64,000 nt of DNA. It comes from Qipengyuania sp. SS22 (GTDB lineage Bacteria; Pseudomonadota; Alphaproteobacteria; Sphingomonadales; Sphingomonadaceae). The stretch is from the NCBI RefSeq assembly GCF_025736935.1, contig NZ_CP107048.1:496001-560000 (forward strand), written 5' to 3'. Made by a program: the position numbers and the translations under genes. Below are positions 8,964 to 16,906 of the stretch, one piece after another. Below the pieces are notes generated by a model. The model saw nothing but the letters and a program-made list of their open reading frames with translations, ran no database searches and had not been told where the DNA came from. How positions within the stretch are numbered: the stretch's first letter is position 1; each line of letters starts with the position of its first letter.

Positions 8964-9425
8964 ATGGCCAATCTTGATGATATCGACCGTCGTTTGCTGG
9001 CGGAACTCCAGTCCGAAGGACGAATCACCAATGTCGAACTGGCCCATCGGGTCGGATTGACTGCGCCGCCGTGCCTGCGCCGCGTGCGCGCGCTCGAAGA
9101 AGAAGGCGTCATCCGCGGCTATCATGCCGAACTCGATCCCTCGAAGCTGGGCTTCTCGATTACCGTTTTTGCGATGGTCAGCCTGAAGAGCCAGGCGGAA
9201 GATGCCCTGCGCGAATTCGAGGTCGCGATGCGCGACCTGCCCGAGGTGCGCGAAGTACACATGCTCAATGGCGAGATCGATTTCATCATCAAGATCGTGA
9301 GCAAGGATCTGCAGAGTTTCCAGGAATTCCTGACCAGCAAGCTTACGCCCGCTCCCAATGTGGAGAGCGTGAAAACCTCGCTCACCATCCGCACCAGCAA
9401 GCACGAGCCCGGCGTGCCGCTATGA
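8964..9425 (+). CDS. Lrp/AsnC family transcriptional regulator
   Basis: A 153-residue feast/famine regulator. It has an N-terminal winged helix-turn-helix (DDIDRRLLAELQ, then NVELAHRVGLTAPPCLRRVRAL at about 23-44) and a C-terminal RAM ligand-binding fold with the typical HMLNGEIDFIIKI segment. Length and layout match the family exactly. The stop overlaps the start of the GFA gene as ATGA, so the two are co-transcribed. Ligand and targets are not deducible. An inverted repeat upstream may be its own operator. Confidence 0.93.
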   Translation: MANLDDIDRRLLAELQSEGRITNVELAHRVGLTAPPCLRRVRALEEEGVIRGYHAELDPSKLGFSITVFAMVSLKSQAEDALREFEVAMRDLPEVREVHMLNGEIDFIIKIVSKDLQSFQEFLTSKLTPAPNVESVKTSLTIRTSKHEPGVPL

Positions 9426-9961
9426 GCGCGGTCGAGCGGATTGAAGGCCATTGCCTGTGCGGCGCGGTCTCTATCGCGCTCGACGATCCCGCGCATGAGA
9501 TCGAGATTTGCCAGTGCGACATGTGTCGGCGCTGGGGCGGCTCGTTCTATTCCGCGCAGACCGGCAAAAGCGTTGAAATCACGGGCGAGGGCAAGGCCAC
9601 CGTATACCGCTCGAGCGAATGGGCCGAACGCGCCTTCTGCTCGCAATGCGGCAGCAATCTGTGGTTCCGCTTCCTCCCGACGGGCAATCGCAGCTTTTCC
9701 GCGGGCCTGTTCGACGCGGCGGCACATCACGCGATCGAAAAAGAGATCTTCGTCGACGAACGCGCCGACTGGTGCCGCATCGAAGGCGACCATCCGCGCC
9801 AGACCGGCGAAGAGGTGATCGCGGAGGCAAAGGCGGCGGGTTTCAGCTTCGATCAGTCGGGGGCCGAGGTGGGGCGGCTGGTCGATTGGCGGCTTAGGTC
9901 TCGCATGATCAAACAGCCACCGTCGCTTGGTATATCGCCAGCAGCCGATTGTGGTCCTTAG
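9422..9961 (+). CDS. GFA family protein (glutathione-dependent formaldehyde-activating enzyme fold)
   Basis: A 179-residue protein with the zinc-binding cysteines of the GFA/CENP-V fold: CLC near residue 12, CQCDMC near 31-36 and FCSQCGSNLW near 78-87. The founding member was reported to condense formaldehyde with glutathione, but most relatives are uncharacterised, so no reaction is assigned. Translation is coupled to the lrp gene by a 4-bp ATGA overlap. The C-terminal 30 residues (after RLVDWRL) look unconserved. The stop overlaps that of the convergent accC by 4 bp. Confidence 0.88.
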   Translation: MSAVERIEGHCLCGAVSIALDDPAHEIEICQCDMCRRWGGSFYSAQTGKSVEITGEGKATVYRSSEWAERAFCSQCGSNLWFRFLPTGNRSFSAGLFDAAAHHAIEKEIFVDERADWCRIEGDHPRQTGEEVIAEAKAAGFSFDQSGAEVGRLVDWRLRSRMIKQPPSLGISPAADCGP

Positions 9962-11316
9962 CCGCCGCTAGCCTCACGCGTCTTTAGCCATTCCTCGAGC
10001 CATTTGATCGAGTAGTTCCCGCTCTTCACATCGTCCTGCTGCAGCAATTCCTGGTGCAGCGGGATGCTGGTCTTGACGCCTTCGACCACCATCTCTTCCA
10101 GCGCGCGCTTCAGGCGCATCATGCAACCTTCGCGCGTGCGGCCATAGACGATCAGCTTGGCGATCATGCTGTCGTAATAGGGCGGAATCCGGTAACCGGC
10201 ATACAGCCCGCTATCGACACGCACATGCATGCCGCCGGCCGCGTGATAATGCGTCACTTCGCCGGGCGAAGGGGCAAAGGTCCAGGGATCTTCGGCATTG
10301 ATGCGGCACTCGATCGCATGACCCTTGAACTCGATTTCGTCTTGCGTGACCGACAGCGGCTTGCCTTCCGCGATACGGATCTGTTCGCGCACCAGATCGA
10401 CGCCGGTGATCGCTTCGGTAACCGGGTGTTCGACCTGCAGGCGGGTGTTCATTTCGATGAAATAGAACTCGCCGTTTTCCCACAGGAATTCGATCGTCCC
10501 TGCGCCGCGGTAGGCCATGTCGCGCATCGCCTGGGCGCAGATTTCGCCCATCCGCATGCGGTCGTCCTCGCCCAGCACGGGGGAGGGGGCTTCCTCGAAC
10601 ACCTTCTGGTGGCGGCGCTGGAGCGAACAGTCGCGCTCGCCCAGGTGGATCGCCTGGCCATTGCCGTCGCCGAAGACCTGGAATTCGATATGGCGCGGGT
10701 CGCCGAGATATTTCTCGATATAGACAGTGGCGTCGCCGAAGGCCGCCTTGGCCTCGCTGCCCGCCTGCTTCATCAGCGTTTCGAGCTGGTCCTCGCTTTC
10801 GCAGACCTTCATGCCGCGCCCGCCGCCGCCGCTGGCGGCCTTGATGATCACCGGATAGCCGATTTCGGCAGCGACCGCGCGGCCTTGCTCGACGGTTTCG
10901 ACCGCGCCGTCCGAACCCGGAACCAGCGGCAGGCCAAGCGCTCCGGCAGTCTTCTTCGCCGCGACCTTGTCGCCCATGGTGCGGATATGCTCAGGCTTGG
11001 GGCCGATCCAGGCGATGTCATGCGCCTCGACGATCTCGGCGAACTTGGCGTTTTCCGACAGAAAGCCATAGCCAGGGTGGATCGCGTCGGCCTGGCTGAC
11101 CTCGGCCGCGGAAATGATGTTGGCAACGTTGAGATAGCTGTCGGTCGCGGGCGGCGGACCGATGCACACCGCGTGATCGGCCAGCCGGACATGCATGGCA
11201 TCGGCATCGGCAGTGGAATGCACTGCGACCGTCTCGATCCCCATTTCATGCGCCGCGCGGTGGATGCGCAGCGCGATTTCGCCGCGATTGGCGATCAATA
11301 TGCGCGAGATACCCAT
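9958..11316 (-). CDS. accC: Acetyl-CoA carboxylase biotin carboxylase subunit
   Basis: ATP-grasp enzyme that carboxylates the biotin on AccB with bicarbonate and ATP, the first step of fatty acid synthesis. The 452-residue length is typical. Features are the opening ILIANRGEIALR, the glycine-rich ATP loop KAASGGGGRGMK near 155-170, the EKYL segment, and the FIEMNTRLQVEHPVTE catalytic block near 285-300. It lies 3 bp after accB, in the classical accBC arrangement, and ends convergently against the GFA gene. Confidence 0.97.
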   Translation of the reverse strand: MGISRILIANRGEIALRIHRAAHEMGIETVAVHSTADADAMHVRLADHAVCIGPPPATDSYLNVANIISAAEVSQADAIHPGYGFLSENAKFAEIVEAHDIAWIGPKPEHIRTMGDKVAAKKTAGALGLPLVPGSDGAVETVEQGRAVAAEIGYPVIIKAASGGGGRGMKVCESEDQLETLMKQAGSEAKAAFGDATVYIEKYLGDPRHIEFQVFGDGNGQAIHLGERDCSLQRRHQKVFEEAPSPVLGEDDRMRMGEICAQAMRDMAYRGAGTIEFLWENGEFYFIEMNTRLQVEHPVTEAITGVDLVREQIRIAEGKPLSVTQDEIEFKGHAIECRINAEDPWTFAPSPGEVTHYHAAGGMHVRVDSGLYAGYRIPPYYDSMIAKLIVYGRTREGCMMRLKRALEEMVVEGVKTSIPLHQELLQQDDVKSGNYSIKWLEEWLKTREASGG

Positions 11317-11319
11317 GGC

Positions 11320-11817
11320 TTACGCGACGACGACGAGCGGCTGGTCGAATTCGACCGGCTGGGCGTTTTCGACGAGGATCGCCTTTACCGTCCCCGCCTT
11401 CTCGGCCGTGATCGGGTTCATCACCTTCATTGCTTCGACGATCACCAGCGTCTGGCCTTCCTTGACGCTGTCGCCGACCTTGATGAAATCCGCCGCACCC
11501 GGTTCGGGGGCCAGATAGACCGTGCCGACCATCGGCGATTTGGTTGCCCCGGCAGTGTCCGCTTGTGCGGCGCCCGCGCTATCGGGTGTTGGAGCCGCAA
11601 CAGCAGGCGCTGCCGGTGCCGCCGTCGCTGGCGCCATCATAGCGGGAGCCGCTGCCATGGCTACGCCGCCGCCGCGCGCAACGCGGATCTTGCGGTCGCC
11701 ATCCTCGACTTCGATTTCGGTAAGTCCGGTGTCGTCCAGCATCTCGGCCAGCTCGCGTACGAGAGCGGTGTCGACATTCATGCCGGATTTGCCGGCGCTG
11801 GCTTTACGATCGGCCAT
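11320..11817 (-). CDS. accB: Acetyl-CoA carboxylase biotin carboxyl carrier protein
   Basis: A 165-residue carrier. It has an N-terminal domain ([23 protein letters not shown]), an Ala/Pro-rich linker (about 52-90) and a C-terminal biotinyl domain with EAMKVMNPI, in which Lys131 is the biotinylation site. Biotin is attached by BirA, carboxylated by AccC and handed to AccAD. It is immediately upstream of accC in one operon; aroQ is 72 bp further upstream on the same strand. Confidence 0.97.
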   Translation of the reverse strand: MADRKASAGKSGMNVDTALVRELAEMLDDTGLTEIEVEDGDRKIRVARGGGVAMAAAPAMMAPATAAPAAPAVAAPTPDSAGAAQADTAGATKSPMVGTVYLAPEPGAADFIKVGDSVKEGQTLVIVEAMKVMNPITAEKAGTVKAILVENAQPVEFDQPLVVVA

Positions 11818-11889
11818 GGAACCCCTTGTGTGTTGTTTGCGCCGCCTATGCTACCCGCGCGGCGATAGGGCAAGGGGTGTGCGGGCGAA

Positions 11890-12324
11890 TTAGAGCACGG
11901 CCGCTTTCTCCAACGCTACGGCATAGCCCCGCGCGCCCAGGCCCTTGACCTCGTCCACCGCGCCCATGCCCACATAGGAGATGTGACGGAAGGCTTCGCG
12001 CGTCGCAGGGTCGGACAGATGGACCTCGATCACGGGCACTTCGACCGCCTTGATCGCATCGAGCAGCGCGATCGAGGTATGCGTATAGGCCGCCGCGTTG
12101 AGCAGCACCGCTTTGGCACCCACGCTGCGCGCCTCGTGCAGCCAGTCGACCAGCACACCCTCGTGATTGGTCTGTCGAAAGTCGATCGCCAGCCCGAGCT
12201 CGCGCGCCTTCTCGCCGAGCATCGCCTCGATATCGGCAAGCGTATCAGTGCCGTAGATCTCCGGCTCGCGTGTGCCGAGCAGGTTGAGATTGGGGCCGTT
12301 GAGGACGAAGACGGTGTCGGTCAT
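11890..12324 (-). CDS. aroQ: 3-dehydroquinate dehydratase, type II
   Basis: Third shikimate-pathway step, dehydrating 3-dehydroquinate to 3-dehydroshikimate by anti elimination. The frame shows the family opening VLNGPNLNLLGTREPEIYG with catalytic Tyr24, then QTNHEGVLVDWLHEA, LLNAAAYTHTS and the HLSD block with catalytic His near 101. The start at 12324 (MTDTVFVLNG) gives 144 residues, the family norm. The longer frame from 12363 would add 13 residues and overlap the holin gene. Probably transcribed with accBC. Confidence 0.96.
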   Translation of the reverse strand: MTDTVFVLNGPNLNLLGTREPEIYGTDTLADIEAMLGEKARELGLAIDFRQTNHEGVLVDWLHEARSVGAKAVLLNAAAYTHTSIALLDAIKAVEVPVIEVHLSDPATREAFRHISYVGMGAVDEVKGLGARGYAVALEKAAVL

Positions 12325-12355
12325 GGCCGACGCTGTAGCGCCAATCGGCAGGACC

Positions 12356-12769
12356 TCAAGCATCGACCCCCTTGACCTTACCCCATTGGCGCGCCGCGGT
12401 GTAGCCGAGGTAGCCGGTGCCGAAGAGCGCGTAGAGCGCTTCGGGCAGGGCGGCGAGGTAGCGCGTCATGCCTTCGCCGATAGCGCGCGCGGCGGTGGGG
12501 TCGAAGGCGGCGATCACGCCCATCGGGACGCTGAACAGGATCAGCGCATACATGACATAGAGAAAACTCGGCCGTGCGCGGCTGGTCCAGGGGTCCGCGC
12601 TCTGTGCTTCGGCGACGATGGCGGACAGGCGCGCCTCGATCTGCTGCAGGTCCTGCGTGCCTTCGAGGGCGAGCAATTCGAGCTTGGCCTTTGCGCGCGC
12701 TTCCTTGTCGGGGATCATCTTATCGATGATCGAGGCGATCGGGCCGATAAGCGATTCGATAAGCGGCAT
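12356..12769 (-). CDS. 3TM-type holin of the gene-transfer-agent family
   Basis: A 137-residue protein with a short amphipathic N-terminus (IGPIASIIDKMIPDKEARAKAKLELL), a central hydrophobic hairpin (FLYVMYALILFSVPMGVIAAF near 70-90) and a last helix ending in GYTAARQWGKVKG. This is the layout of the 3TM holins linked to gene transfer agent release. No endolysin, capsid or other GTA gene is near; the neighbours are aroQ and acc genes. It may be a GTA release gene placed away from the main cluster or a domesticated holin. The family call rests on likeness from memory. Confidence 0.7.
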   Translation of the reverse strand: MPLIESLIGPIASIIDKMIPDKEARAKAKLELLALEGTQDLQQIEARLSAIVAEAQSADPWTSRARPSFLYVMYALILFSVPMGVIAAFDPTAARAIGEGMTRYLAALPEALYALFGTGYLGYTAARQWGKVKGVDA

Positions 12770-12845
12770 TGGACATCTCCGGTTCTAGAAATGGAGATGT
12801 TTAACCAATTTGGCACATGTAGGAAAATGGACGCTACGACATGAC

Positions 12846-12885
12846 AAAATCCGGGGGTGGTCGGGATCTTGCCCGCCACCCCCGG
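12846..12885 (-). terminator. Rho-independent terminator of the PRC-barrel protein gene
   Basis: Perfect 10-bp arms (CCGGGGGTGG at 12851-12860 and CCACCCCCGG at 12876-12885) enclose a 15-nt loop. Read on the minus strand the hairpin is followed by ATTTT (12846-12850). It begins 23 bp after the stop of the minus-strand gene at 12908. Confidence 0.8.
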
Positions 12886-12907
12886 TGCATTTGGGGGTTA
12901 TTGGCCC

Positions 12908-13795
12908 CTATCGGTGCGTTTGGCCTTCAGCCGGCTGGGCGGGTGCTTCCTTGAGTGCCGCGCCTGCGGGCTTCGCCTTGCCGCCCGAAACCGCGGCTTC
13001 TCCCATTACCAGGGCATTGCCGCTCGCTGCGAAATTGCTCGCCGGGACCGTAAAGGCGCGCCCCTTCGATTCGACCACGACCTGTTCCACCCGGCCCCGC
13101 GAATCGCTCACCAACTGGCGAACCTTGCCTACCGGGATGCCCTGCGCGCTGGTTACCGGCATACCCGGGGCAATGGCGATGGCGCCTTCGCCTGCTGCGG
13201 CTCCGCTACCCGCTGCTGCCAACATGCCCTGCGGGAATGAAGCCTCGCCAGCTCCCCCAGCCGTTCCATTGCCGCTGCCGGTGGCAGTGAGGTCACTTGT
13301 CTGCGAAGCGGCACCGCTGGCAGCCGTTTGCGCCTTGTGCACTGCGGGGGTCGCCAACTGGCGGACCCGAGTCACGCCAGACCGCGTCTGAGCAACGCCT
13401 TGTCCGGCCAACGCGCCAACCGCATCGGTGCCGACAAGTTGCGCCTGCGCGTTACCCGAGCCCGATGCGCGTCCGCTGCCCGTCGCCGAACTGGCAGCAT
13501 TGCCATGCGGCGTGGAGAGGACTTGGTCGGCAGTGGTCGTGACGCTTGTATCGAGCGAACGGTCAAGCGACACCTCGCCTGAGCGGCGGTCGACATTCTG
13601 GCTGCCGCGTGTGCGGGTTTCACCGCGCAGCGTTCCGCGCGTGGTCGATCGGAGTGACCCGGTCGCGCTTTGCGTGATCGAACCGGTCGTGCCGGTGACT
13701 TGGCCCAGACCCGAGCCCGAAAGCAGCTGTGCCTGCGCCTGCGGCGCTGCGGCCAGGGCAGTGAGTGCGGCTGCTGCAAGAAGATGCTTTTTCAT
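12908..13795 (-). CDS. Secreted low-complexity protein with C-terminal PRC-barrel-like domain
   Basis: A 295-residue exported protein. The signal peptide is MKKHLLAAAALTALAAAPQAQA. A long Ser/Thr/Gly/Gln-rich middle (about 23-190) follows, with repeated short TG/SATG/TRG units. Near the C-terminus a compact segment (about 215-270, GMPVTSAQGIPVGKVRQ onward) resembles a PRC-barrel. Two adjacent ATGs exist (13798, 13795). The second lies 7 nt after AGGA and is preferred. The longer frame up to 13909 is rejected because it would start upstream of the ECF-type promoter at 13850-13876. Function unknown; presumed periplasmic or cell-surface. Confidence 0.75.
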   Translation of the reverse strand: MKKHLLAAAALTALAAAPQAQAQLLSGSGLGQVTGTTGSITQSATGSLRSTTRGTLRGETRTRGSQNVDRRSGEVSLDRSLDTSVTTTADQVLSTPHGNAASSATGSGRASGSGNAQAQLVGTDAVGALAGQGVAQTRSGVTRVRQLATPAVHKAQTAASGAASQTSDLTATGSGNGTAGGAGEASFPQGMLAAAGSGAAAGEGAIAIAPGMPVTSAQGIPVGKVRQLVSDSRGRVEQVVVESKGRAFTVPASNFAASGNALVMGEAAVSGGKAKPAGAALKEAPAQPAEGQTHR

Positions 13796-13849
13796 CATAT
13801 GGTCCTTTCGTCTGCAGGCGGAGGGGGATCGGTGCCTGCTTCGAAAGGA

Positions 13850-13876
13850 GAACGGATTGGCCGCGTGGCTTAATCC
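13850..13876 (-). promoter_or_regulatory. Putative ECF sigma promoter, PRC-barrel protein gene
   Basis: On the minus strand GGATTAA (13876-13870), 14 nt, then CCGTTC (13855-13850). The same two boxes at the same spacing precede the ECF sigma gene, the subtilase and the 114-residue secreted protein. The start codon lies about 55 nt downstream. Confidence 0.7.
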
Positions 13877-13893
13877 ATGCGAGGGAGAATTTT

Positions 13894-15114
13894 TCAGCGG
13901 CCCGTGCACGACCCGCAGAGAAGTCCGCGTCCGAACACCGGATCGGCGCCCTTGCTCCCGAGGTCCTCCGCCTCTCGGTCGAGCGCGCTTCGCCAGTTGT
14001 CACCGCTATGCAGCGCGCGCGCCAGCCGCGCGGCAACCAGCGGAGCGGCGAACGAGGTGCCGCGCACGCGGATGCGTTTGCCCTTGGCATCGATCGCGCG
14101 AATATCCGCGCCCGGTGCAGCATAATCGAGATGCAGCGCGCGGCCCGCCTCGATCAGCGCACGGCGCTTGCCATCTACTGCAGTCACCGCGACTACGCCT
14201 TCGTAGCTGGCGGGGTAGGCGGGTGGCGCAGCGGGCCCGTCATTGCCAACCGCCGCAACCACGATCACGCCGCGGCGGCGCGCCGAGGCAATCGCGCGTT
14301 CGAGGAGCGGGTTTCGCGGCCCGACCAGACTGATCGTCACCACGCGGCTCCCTTCGCCGACCAGCCAGCCGAGCCCGCGGGCAATGGCGAGCGCATTCCC
14401 GCCCGCCTTGTCGGTCCCATAGACATCGGCAACGCGGATCGGCCCGGCGTGTTCGGAGGCGAGAAGCGAGGCGACCGCACTTCCGTGATTGCTCGGATAG
14501 GGTGCGCCTTCGGCAAAACCGCGGATCGCCGCGACGCGGACCGATTTCCCGGGGGCGCCGTCGATCATGCCGACCGCAACGCTGGCGCCTGCGCCGCTCG
14601 ACGCAGCGCTCATCAGGCCAAGCGGAACCGCATCGCCTGCGAGAAAATGCAGATTGTCGGGCGCGAAGATCGCGTCGGGCACCAAATCGGCCAAGTCTTT
14701 CTCGGCTTCGTCGAGGTCGCGACCGGACGGAATGCGCAGCCGTGTCACGCGCATCCCCAGTTCTTCCAATTCGATCGTTTCGATGATGCCGAACCCCGCA
14801 CGTGACGCGGCCAGCAACGCGTCCGTCTGCGCATCGACCAGCAGTAACTCGCCCCGCCGTGCGGGCGCGCCGCGCGCATCGCGTTCGATTGTCGCGCGAT
14901 TGCTGCGCACCAGCCGGTCGATCCGCTGCACCCGGTTGCGCGCCAGTTCGCGCGCATCCTGCGCGGTGCGATCGAGCGTGTTTCCAGCCAGCTCGCCTAC
15001 CTGCCCCAGCACCTCGCCAACGCGCGGTACTGCTACGCCGGGCACCGCGACCTGCGCCGCAAGCGGCGCGGCAATGATGGCAAGGAGCAGGGAAATCAGG
15101 GAAAATCTGGCCAT
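13894..15114 (-). CDS. Secreted S8 family serine peptidase (subtilase)
   Basis: A 406-residue exported protease. The signal peptide ends near LAAQVAVP (about 20-22), a helical propeptide-like region covers roughly 25-165, and the S8 domain follows. The catalytic triad is visible: Asp185 in VGMIDGAPG, His210 in NHGSAVASL, Ser354 in RGTSFAAP. The oxyanion Asn291 is in AAVGNDGPA. It is divergent from the ECF sigma gene, with which it shares an overlapping promoter. The next gene downstream on this strand, the PRC-barrel protein, has its own copy of the motif. Substrate unknown; processing of envelope or co-regulated secreted proteins is an inference. Confidence 0.92.
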   Translation of the reverse strand: MARFSLISLLLAIIAAPLAAQVAVPGVAVPRVGEVLGQVGELAGNTLDRTAQDARELARNRVQRIDRLVRSNRATIERDARGAPARRGELLLVDAQTDALLAASRAGFGIIETIELEELGMRVTRLRIPSGRDLDEAEKDLADLVPDAIFAPDNLHFLAGDAVPLGLMSAASSGAGASVAVGMIDGAPGKSVRVAAIRGFAEGAPYPSNHGSAVASLLASEHAGPIRVADVYGTDKAGGNALAIARGLGWLVGEGSRVVTISLVGPRNPLLERAIASARRRGVIVVAAVGNDGPAAPPAYPASYEGVVAVTAVDGKRRALIEAGRALHLDYAAPGADIRAIDAKGKRIRVRGTSFAAPLVAARLARALHSGDNWRSALDREAEDLGSKGADPVFGRGLLCGSCTGR

Positions 15115-15149
15115 TGGTTGCCTTCTGTGTCGTAAATCGCATTAAGCAT

Positions 15150-15176
15150 GGATGAAACGGGCCATGCCGTCCGTTT
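15150..15176 (+). promoter_or_regulatory. Putative autoregulated ECF sigma promoter
   Basis: GGATGAA (15150-15156), 14 nt, CCGTTT (15171-15176), ending 16 nt before the sigma-factor ATG at 15193. This predicts a very short leader carrying GGAAGG. It overlaps the divergent promoter of the subtilase. ECF sigma genes commonly read their own promoter, which would explain why the motif recurs at three more sites nearby. Confidence 0.75.
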
Positions 15177-15181
15177 AATCC
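15155..15181 (-). promoter_or_regulatory. Putative ECF sigma promoter, subtilase side of a divergent palindrome
   Basis: On the minus strand GGATTAA (15181-15175), 14 nt, CCGTTT (15160-15155). It lies directly over the plus-strand promoter for the sigma gene. The subtilase ATG is about 41 nt beyond the -10-like box, behind an AAGG. Confidence 0.72.
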
Positions 15182-15192
15182 ACGGAAGGCAG

Positions 15193-15687
15193 ATGACGCT
15201 GAATCCATCGTTCGAGCAGGACTTGCTGGCCTTGTTGCCCCGGCTGCGCCGTTTCGCAGTCGGGCTCTGCGGCAATCCGGCCGACGGTGACGACCTCTGC
15301 CAGATGAGTCTCGAGCGCGCGCTCGCCAACCGCGACAAGTGGCGGGAAGGGACGCGGCTCGACAGTTGGATGTATCGGATCATGCGCAATCTGTGGATCG
15401 ACGAGGGCCGCGCGACGACGCGCCGGCGCGAGACATTCGTCGCCGAAGACGCGGGCTTCGCGGTCGGCGGCGATGGAGCACAGGAATCTGCGGTGGAGCT
15501 GTCGATGGTCGATCGCGCGATGCAGCAATTGCCTGCGGACCAGCGCGAGGCGGTGCTGTTGGTGATGGTCGAAGGCTATGGCTATCGCGAGGCCGCCGGG
15601 ATCGTCGGCTGCCCGGTCGGTACGCTCAATTCGCGGCTGGTGCGCGGGCGCGACGCGCTGCTTACGATACTCGGAGAAAACGCATGA
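15193..15687 (+). CDS. ECF-type RNA polymerase sigma factor
   Basis: A 164-residue sigma-70 family factor. Region 2 spans about 8-75, with the DDLCQ element and a RLDSWMYRIMRNLWIDEGR block. Region 4 spans about 105-155, ending in the helix-turn-helix YREAAGIVGCPVGTLNSRL. No region 1 or 3, as expected for ECF factors. The start at 15193 follows GGAAGG. The longer frame from 15148 begins upstream of the promoter boxes and is rejected. The stop overlaps the anti-sigma start (ATGA). Predicted to be released by its membrane partner on an envelope signal and to read GGAT(T/G)AA-N14-CCGTT promoters. Confidence 0.93.
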   Translation: MTLNPSFEQDLLALLPRLRRFAVGLCGNPADGDDLCQMSLERALANRDKWREGTRLDSWMYRIMRNLWIDEGRATTRRRETFVAEDAGFAVGGDGAQESAVELSMVDRAMQQLPADQREAVLLVMVEGYGYREAAGIVGCPVGTLNSRLVRGRDALLTILGENA

Positions 15688-16376
15688 CCATCACGCGCGA
15701 GGAACTTGCCGCCTTTGCCGACGGCGAACTGCCGCCCAAGCGCGCGTCCGAAGTCGCCGCTGCGGTCGAGGGCGATCCCGAGCTGGCGCACCAATTGGCC
15801 ACGCACCAGGCGCTCAAGAGCCGGCTGGCAGGCCATTTCGCGCCGCTCGCCGAAGAGCCCGTTCCCGAGCGCCTCTCGGACATGCTGGCGCAAAAGACCG
15901 CGCCGGTGGCGGATATGGGCGCCGCGCGCGAACGACGCCAGGCTCGACGCACGCTTCCGCGGTGGAGCTGGGTGGTCGGTCCGGCGCTAGCCGCGTCGCT
16001 GGCGCTGGCCGTATTCCTGCCGCGCGGCGAAGCGCCCGACGGCTATGCGGGCGCGCAGCTTGCGGGCGTGCTCGATACCCGGCTCGTGGCCGAGCAGGGC
16101 GCCGATGAAGACACGCGCATATTGCTGAGTTTCCGCGATGCCGATGGCGAATTTTGCCGCGCCTTCACGGCGGAGGCGGGCAGCGGGATCGCGTGCCGCG
16201 ATGCGCGGGGCTGGAAGCTGGAGGCGCTGGGCGAGGGCGCTACCGGTGCGCAGACCGAATACCGCACGGCCGGAGGCGGTACGACAGAGATCCTCGTGCA
16301 GGCGCAGCAGATGGCGGATGGCGCGGCACTCGACGCCGAGGCCGAGGCCGCCGCGCGTGCTGCTGGCTGGCAGTAG
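15684..16376 (+). CDS. Membrane-anchored anti-sigma factor
   Basis: A 230-residue protein translated through a 4-bp overlap with the sigma gene. The cytoplasmic N-terminus (ITREELAAFADGELPPKRASEV) has the usual anti-sigma helical layout but no HxxxCxxC zinc motif. A single membrane helix lies at about 94-113 (WSWVVGPALAASLALAVFL). The remaining ~115 residues would be periplasmic and include two cysteines (EFCRAF and GIACRD), which could form a disulfide. Operon position and topology support the call; the inducing signal is unknown. Confidence 0.85.
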   Translation: MTITREELAAFADGELPPKRASEVAAAVEGDPELAHQLATHQALKSRLAGHFAPLAEEPVPERLSDMLAQKTAPVADMGAARERRQARRTLPRWSWVVGPALAASLALAVFLPRGEAPDGYAGAQLAGVLDTRLVAEQGADEDTRILLSFRDADGEFCRAFTAEAGSGIACRDARGWKLEALGEGATGAQTEYRTAGGGTTEILVQAQQMADGAALDAEAEAAARAAGWQ

Positions 16377-16417
16377 CCGCCGACGCGGAGCTGCCTCGCC
16401 GCTACTCGATTCGAGAT

Positions 16418-16450
16418 AAAAAAGGACCGGCGCTCTGAGCACCGGTCCTT
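16418..16450 (-). terminator. Rho-independent terminator between convergent genes
   Basis: Perfect 9-bp arms AAGGACCGG (16422-16430) and CCGGTCCTT (16442-16450) with an 11-nt loop. On the minus strand the stem runs into six T (16418-16423). It therefore ends transcripts of the minus gene that stops at 16511. It may also act on the anti-sigma transcript, but there is no T run on the plus strand. Confidence 0.8.
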
Positions 16451-16510
16451 CGAGGAGGGCGACCGTCCGGGTGGCTTGGGACGGGTGCGGTCGCCGTTGG
16501 CTGCGGCTGG

Positions 16511-16855
16511 TCAGTCGACCAGGTAGACGGTGCCCTGGCGATAGCCCCGCTTTGCCATGTCGTGGATGTAATCCTTGCGCTCGTGCCCGATCTCATGGGC
16601 ATATTCGGACCATGCATCGCGGCGGTCTTCGACGTCGCTGGCGCGGCGCAGATCGCTGGTGAGTTCCTTCTGCGCCTCGGTGATGTCGATGCGATAATCG
16701 AACCACAGGCTGTTCTCGATCCCCGCAATGGGAGTGGTGAAAATCAGCCGTTCCTCGGCGCGGGCGATCTGTTCTTCGTACAGCGCGGGCAGCGCCGCCT
16801 GCGCGGTACCGGCGAGGCCGAGGGCGAGCAGCGGGAGGATGGTGTTGGTCTTCAT
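16511..16855 (-). CDS. Small secreted protein of the ECF cluster, unknown function
   Basis: A 114-residue protein with a signal peptide (MKTNTILPLLALGLAGTAQA) and a mature part that is charged and mostly helical (EEQIARAEERL; SDLRRASDVEDRRDAW; IGHERKDYIHDMAKRG). No family recognised. The start at 16855 lies 9 nt after AAGGAG. The longer frame to 16954 would run back through the promoter. A GGATTAA-N14-CCGTTT promoter sits at 16907-16933 and a strong terminator follows, so it forms its own transcription unit, probably controlled by the adjacent ECF sigma. Confidence 0.78.
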   Translation of the reverse strand: MKTNTILPLLALGLAGTAQAALPALYEEQIARAEERLIFTTPIAGIENSLWFDYRIDITEAQKELTSDLRRASDVEDRRDAWSEYAHEIGHERKDYIHDMAKRGYRQGTVYLVD

Positions 16856-16906
16856 CGGGTCTTCTCCTTCATGCCGGAGCCGGCACGCGCCGGCTGGTCG
16901 AAGGGG

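Noticed and set aside
7156..11868. Long plus-strand frames opposite the histidine kinase (7156-8739) and accCB (10054-11868)
   Set aside because: Antisense shadows of the kinase and of accC/accB; no domain or plausible ribosome site.
12356..12769. Prophage or phage remnant around the holin
   Set aside because: No integrase, att repeats, capsid or lysin genes and no change in composition; neighbours are core metabolic genes.
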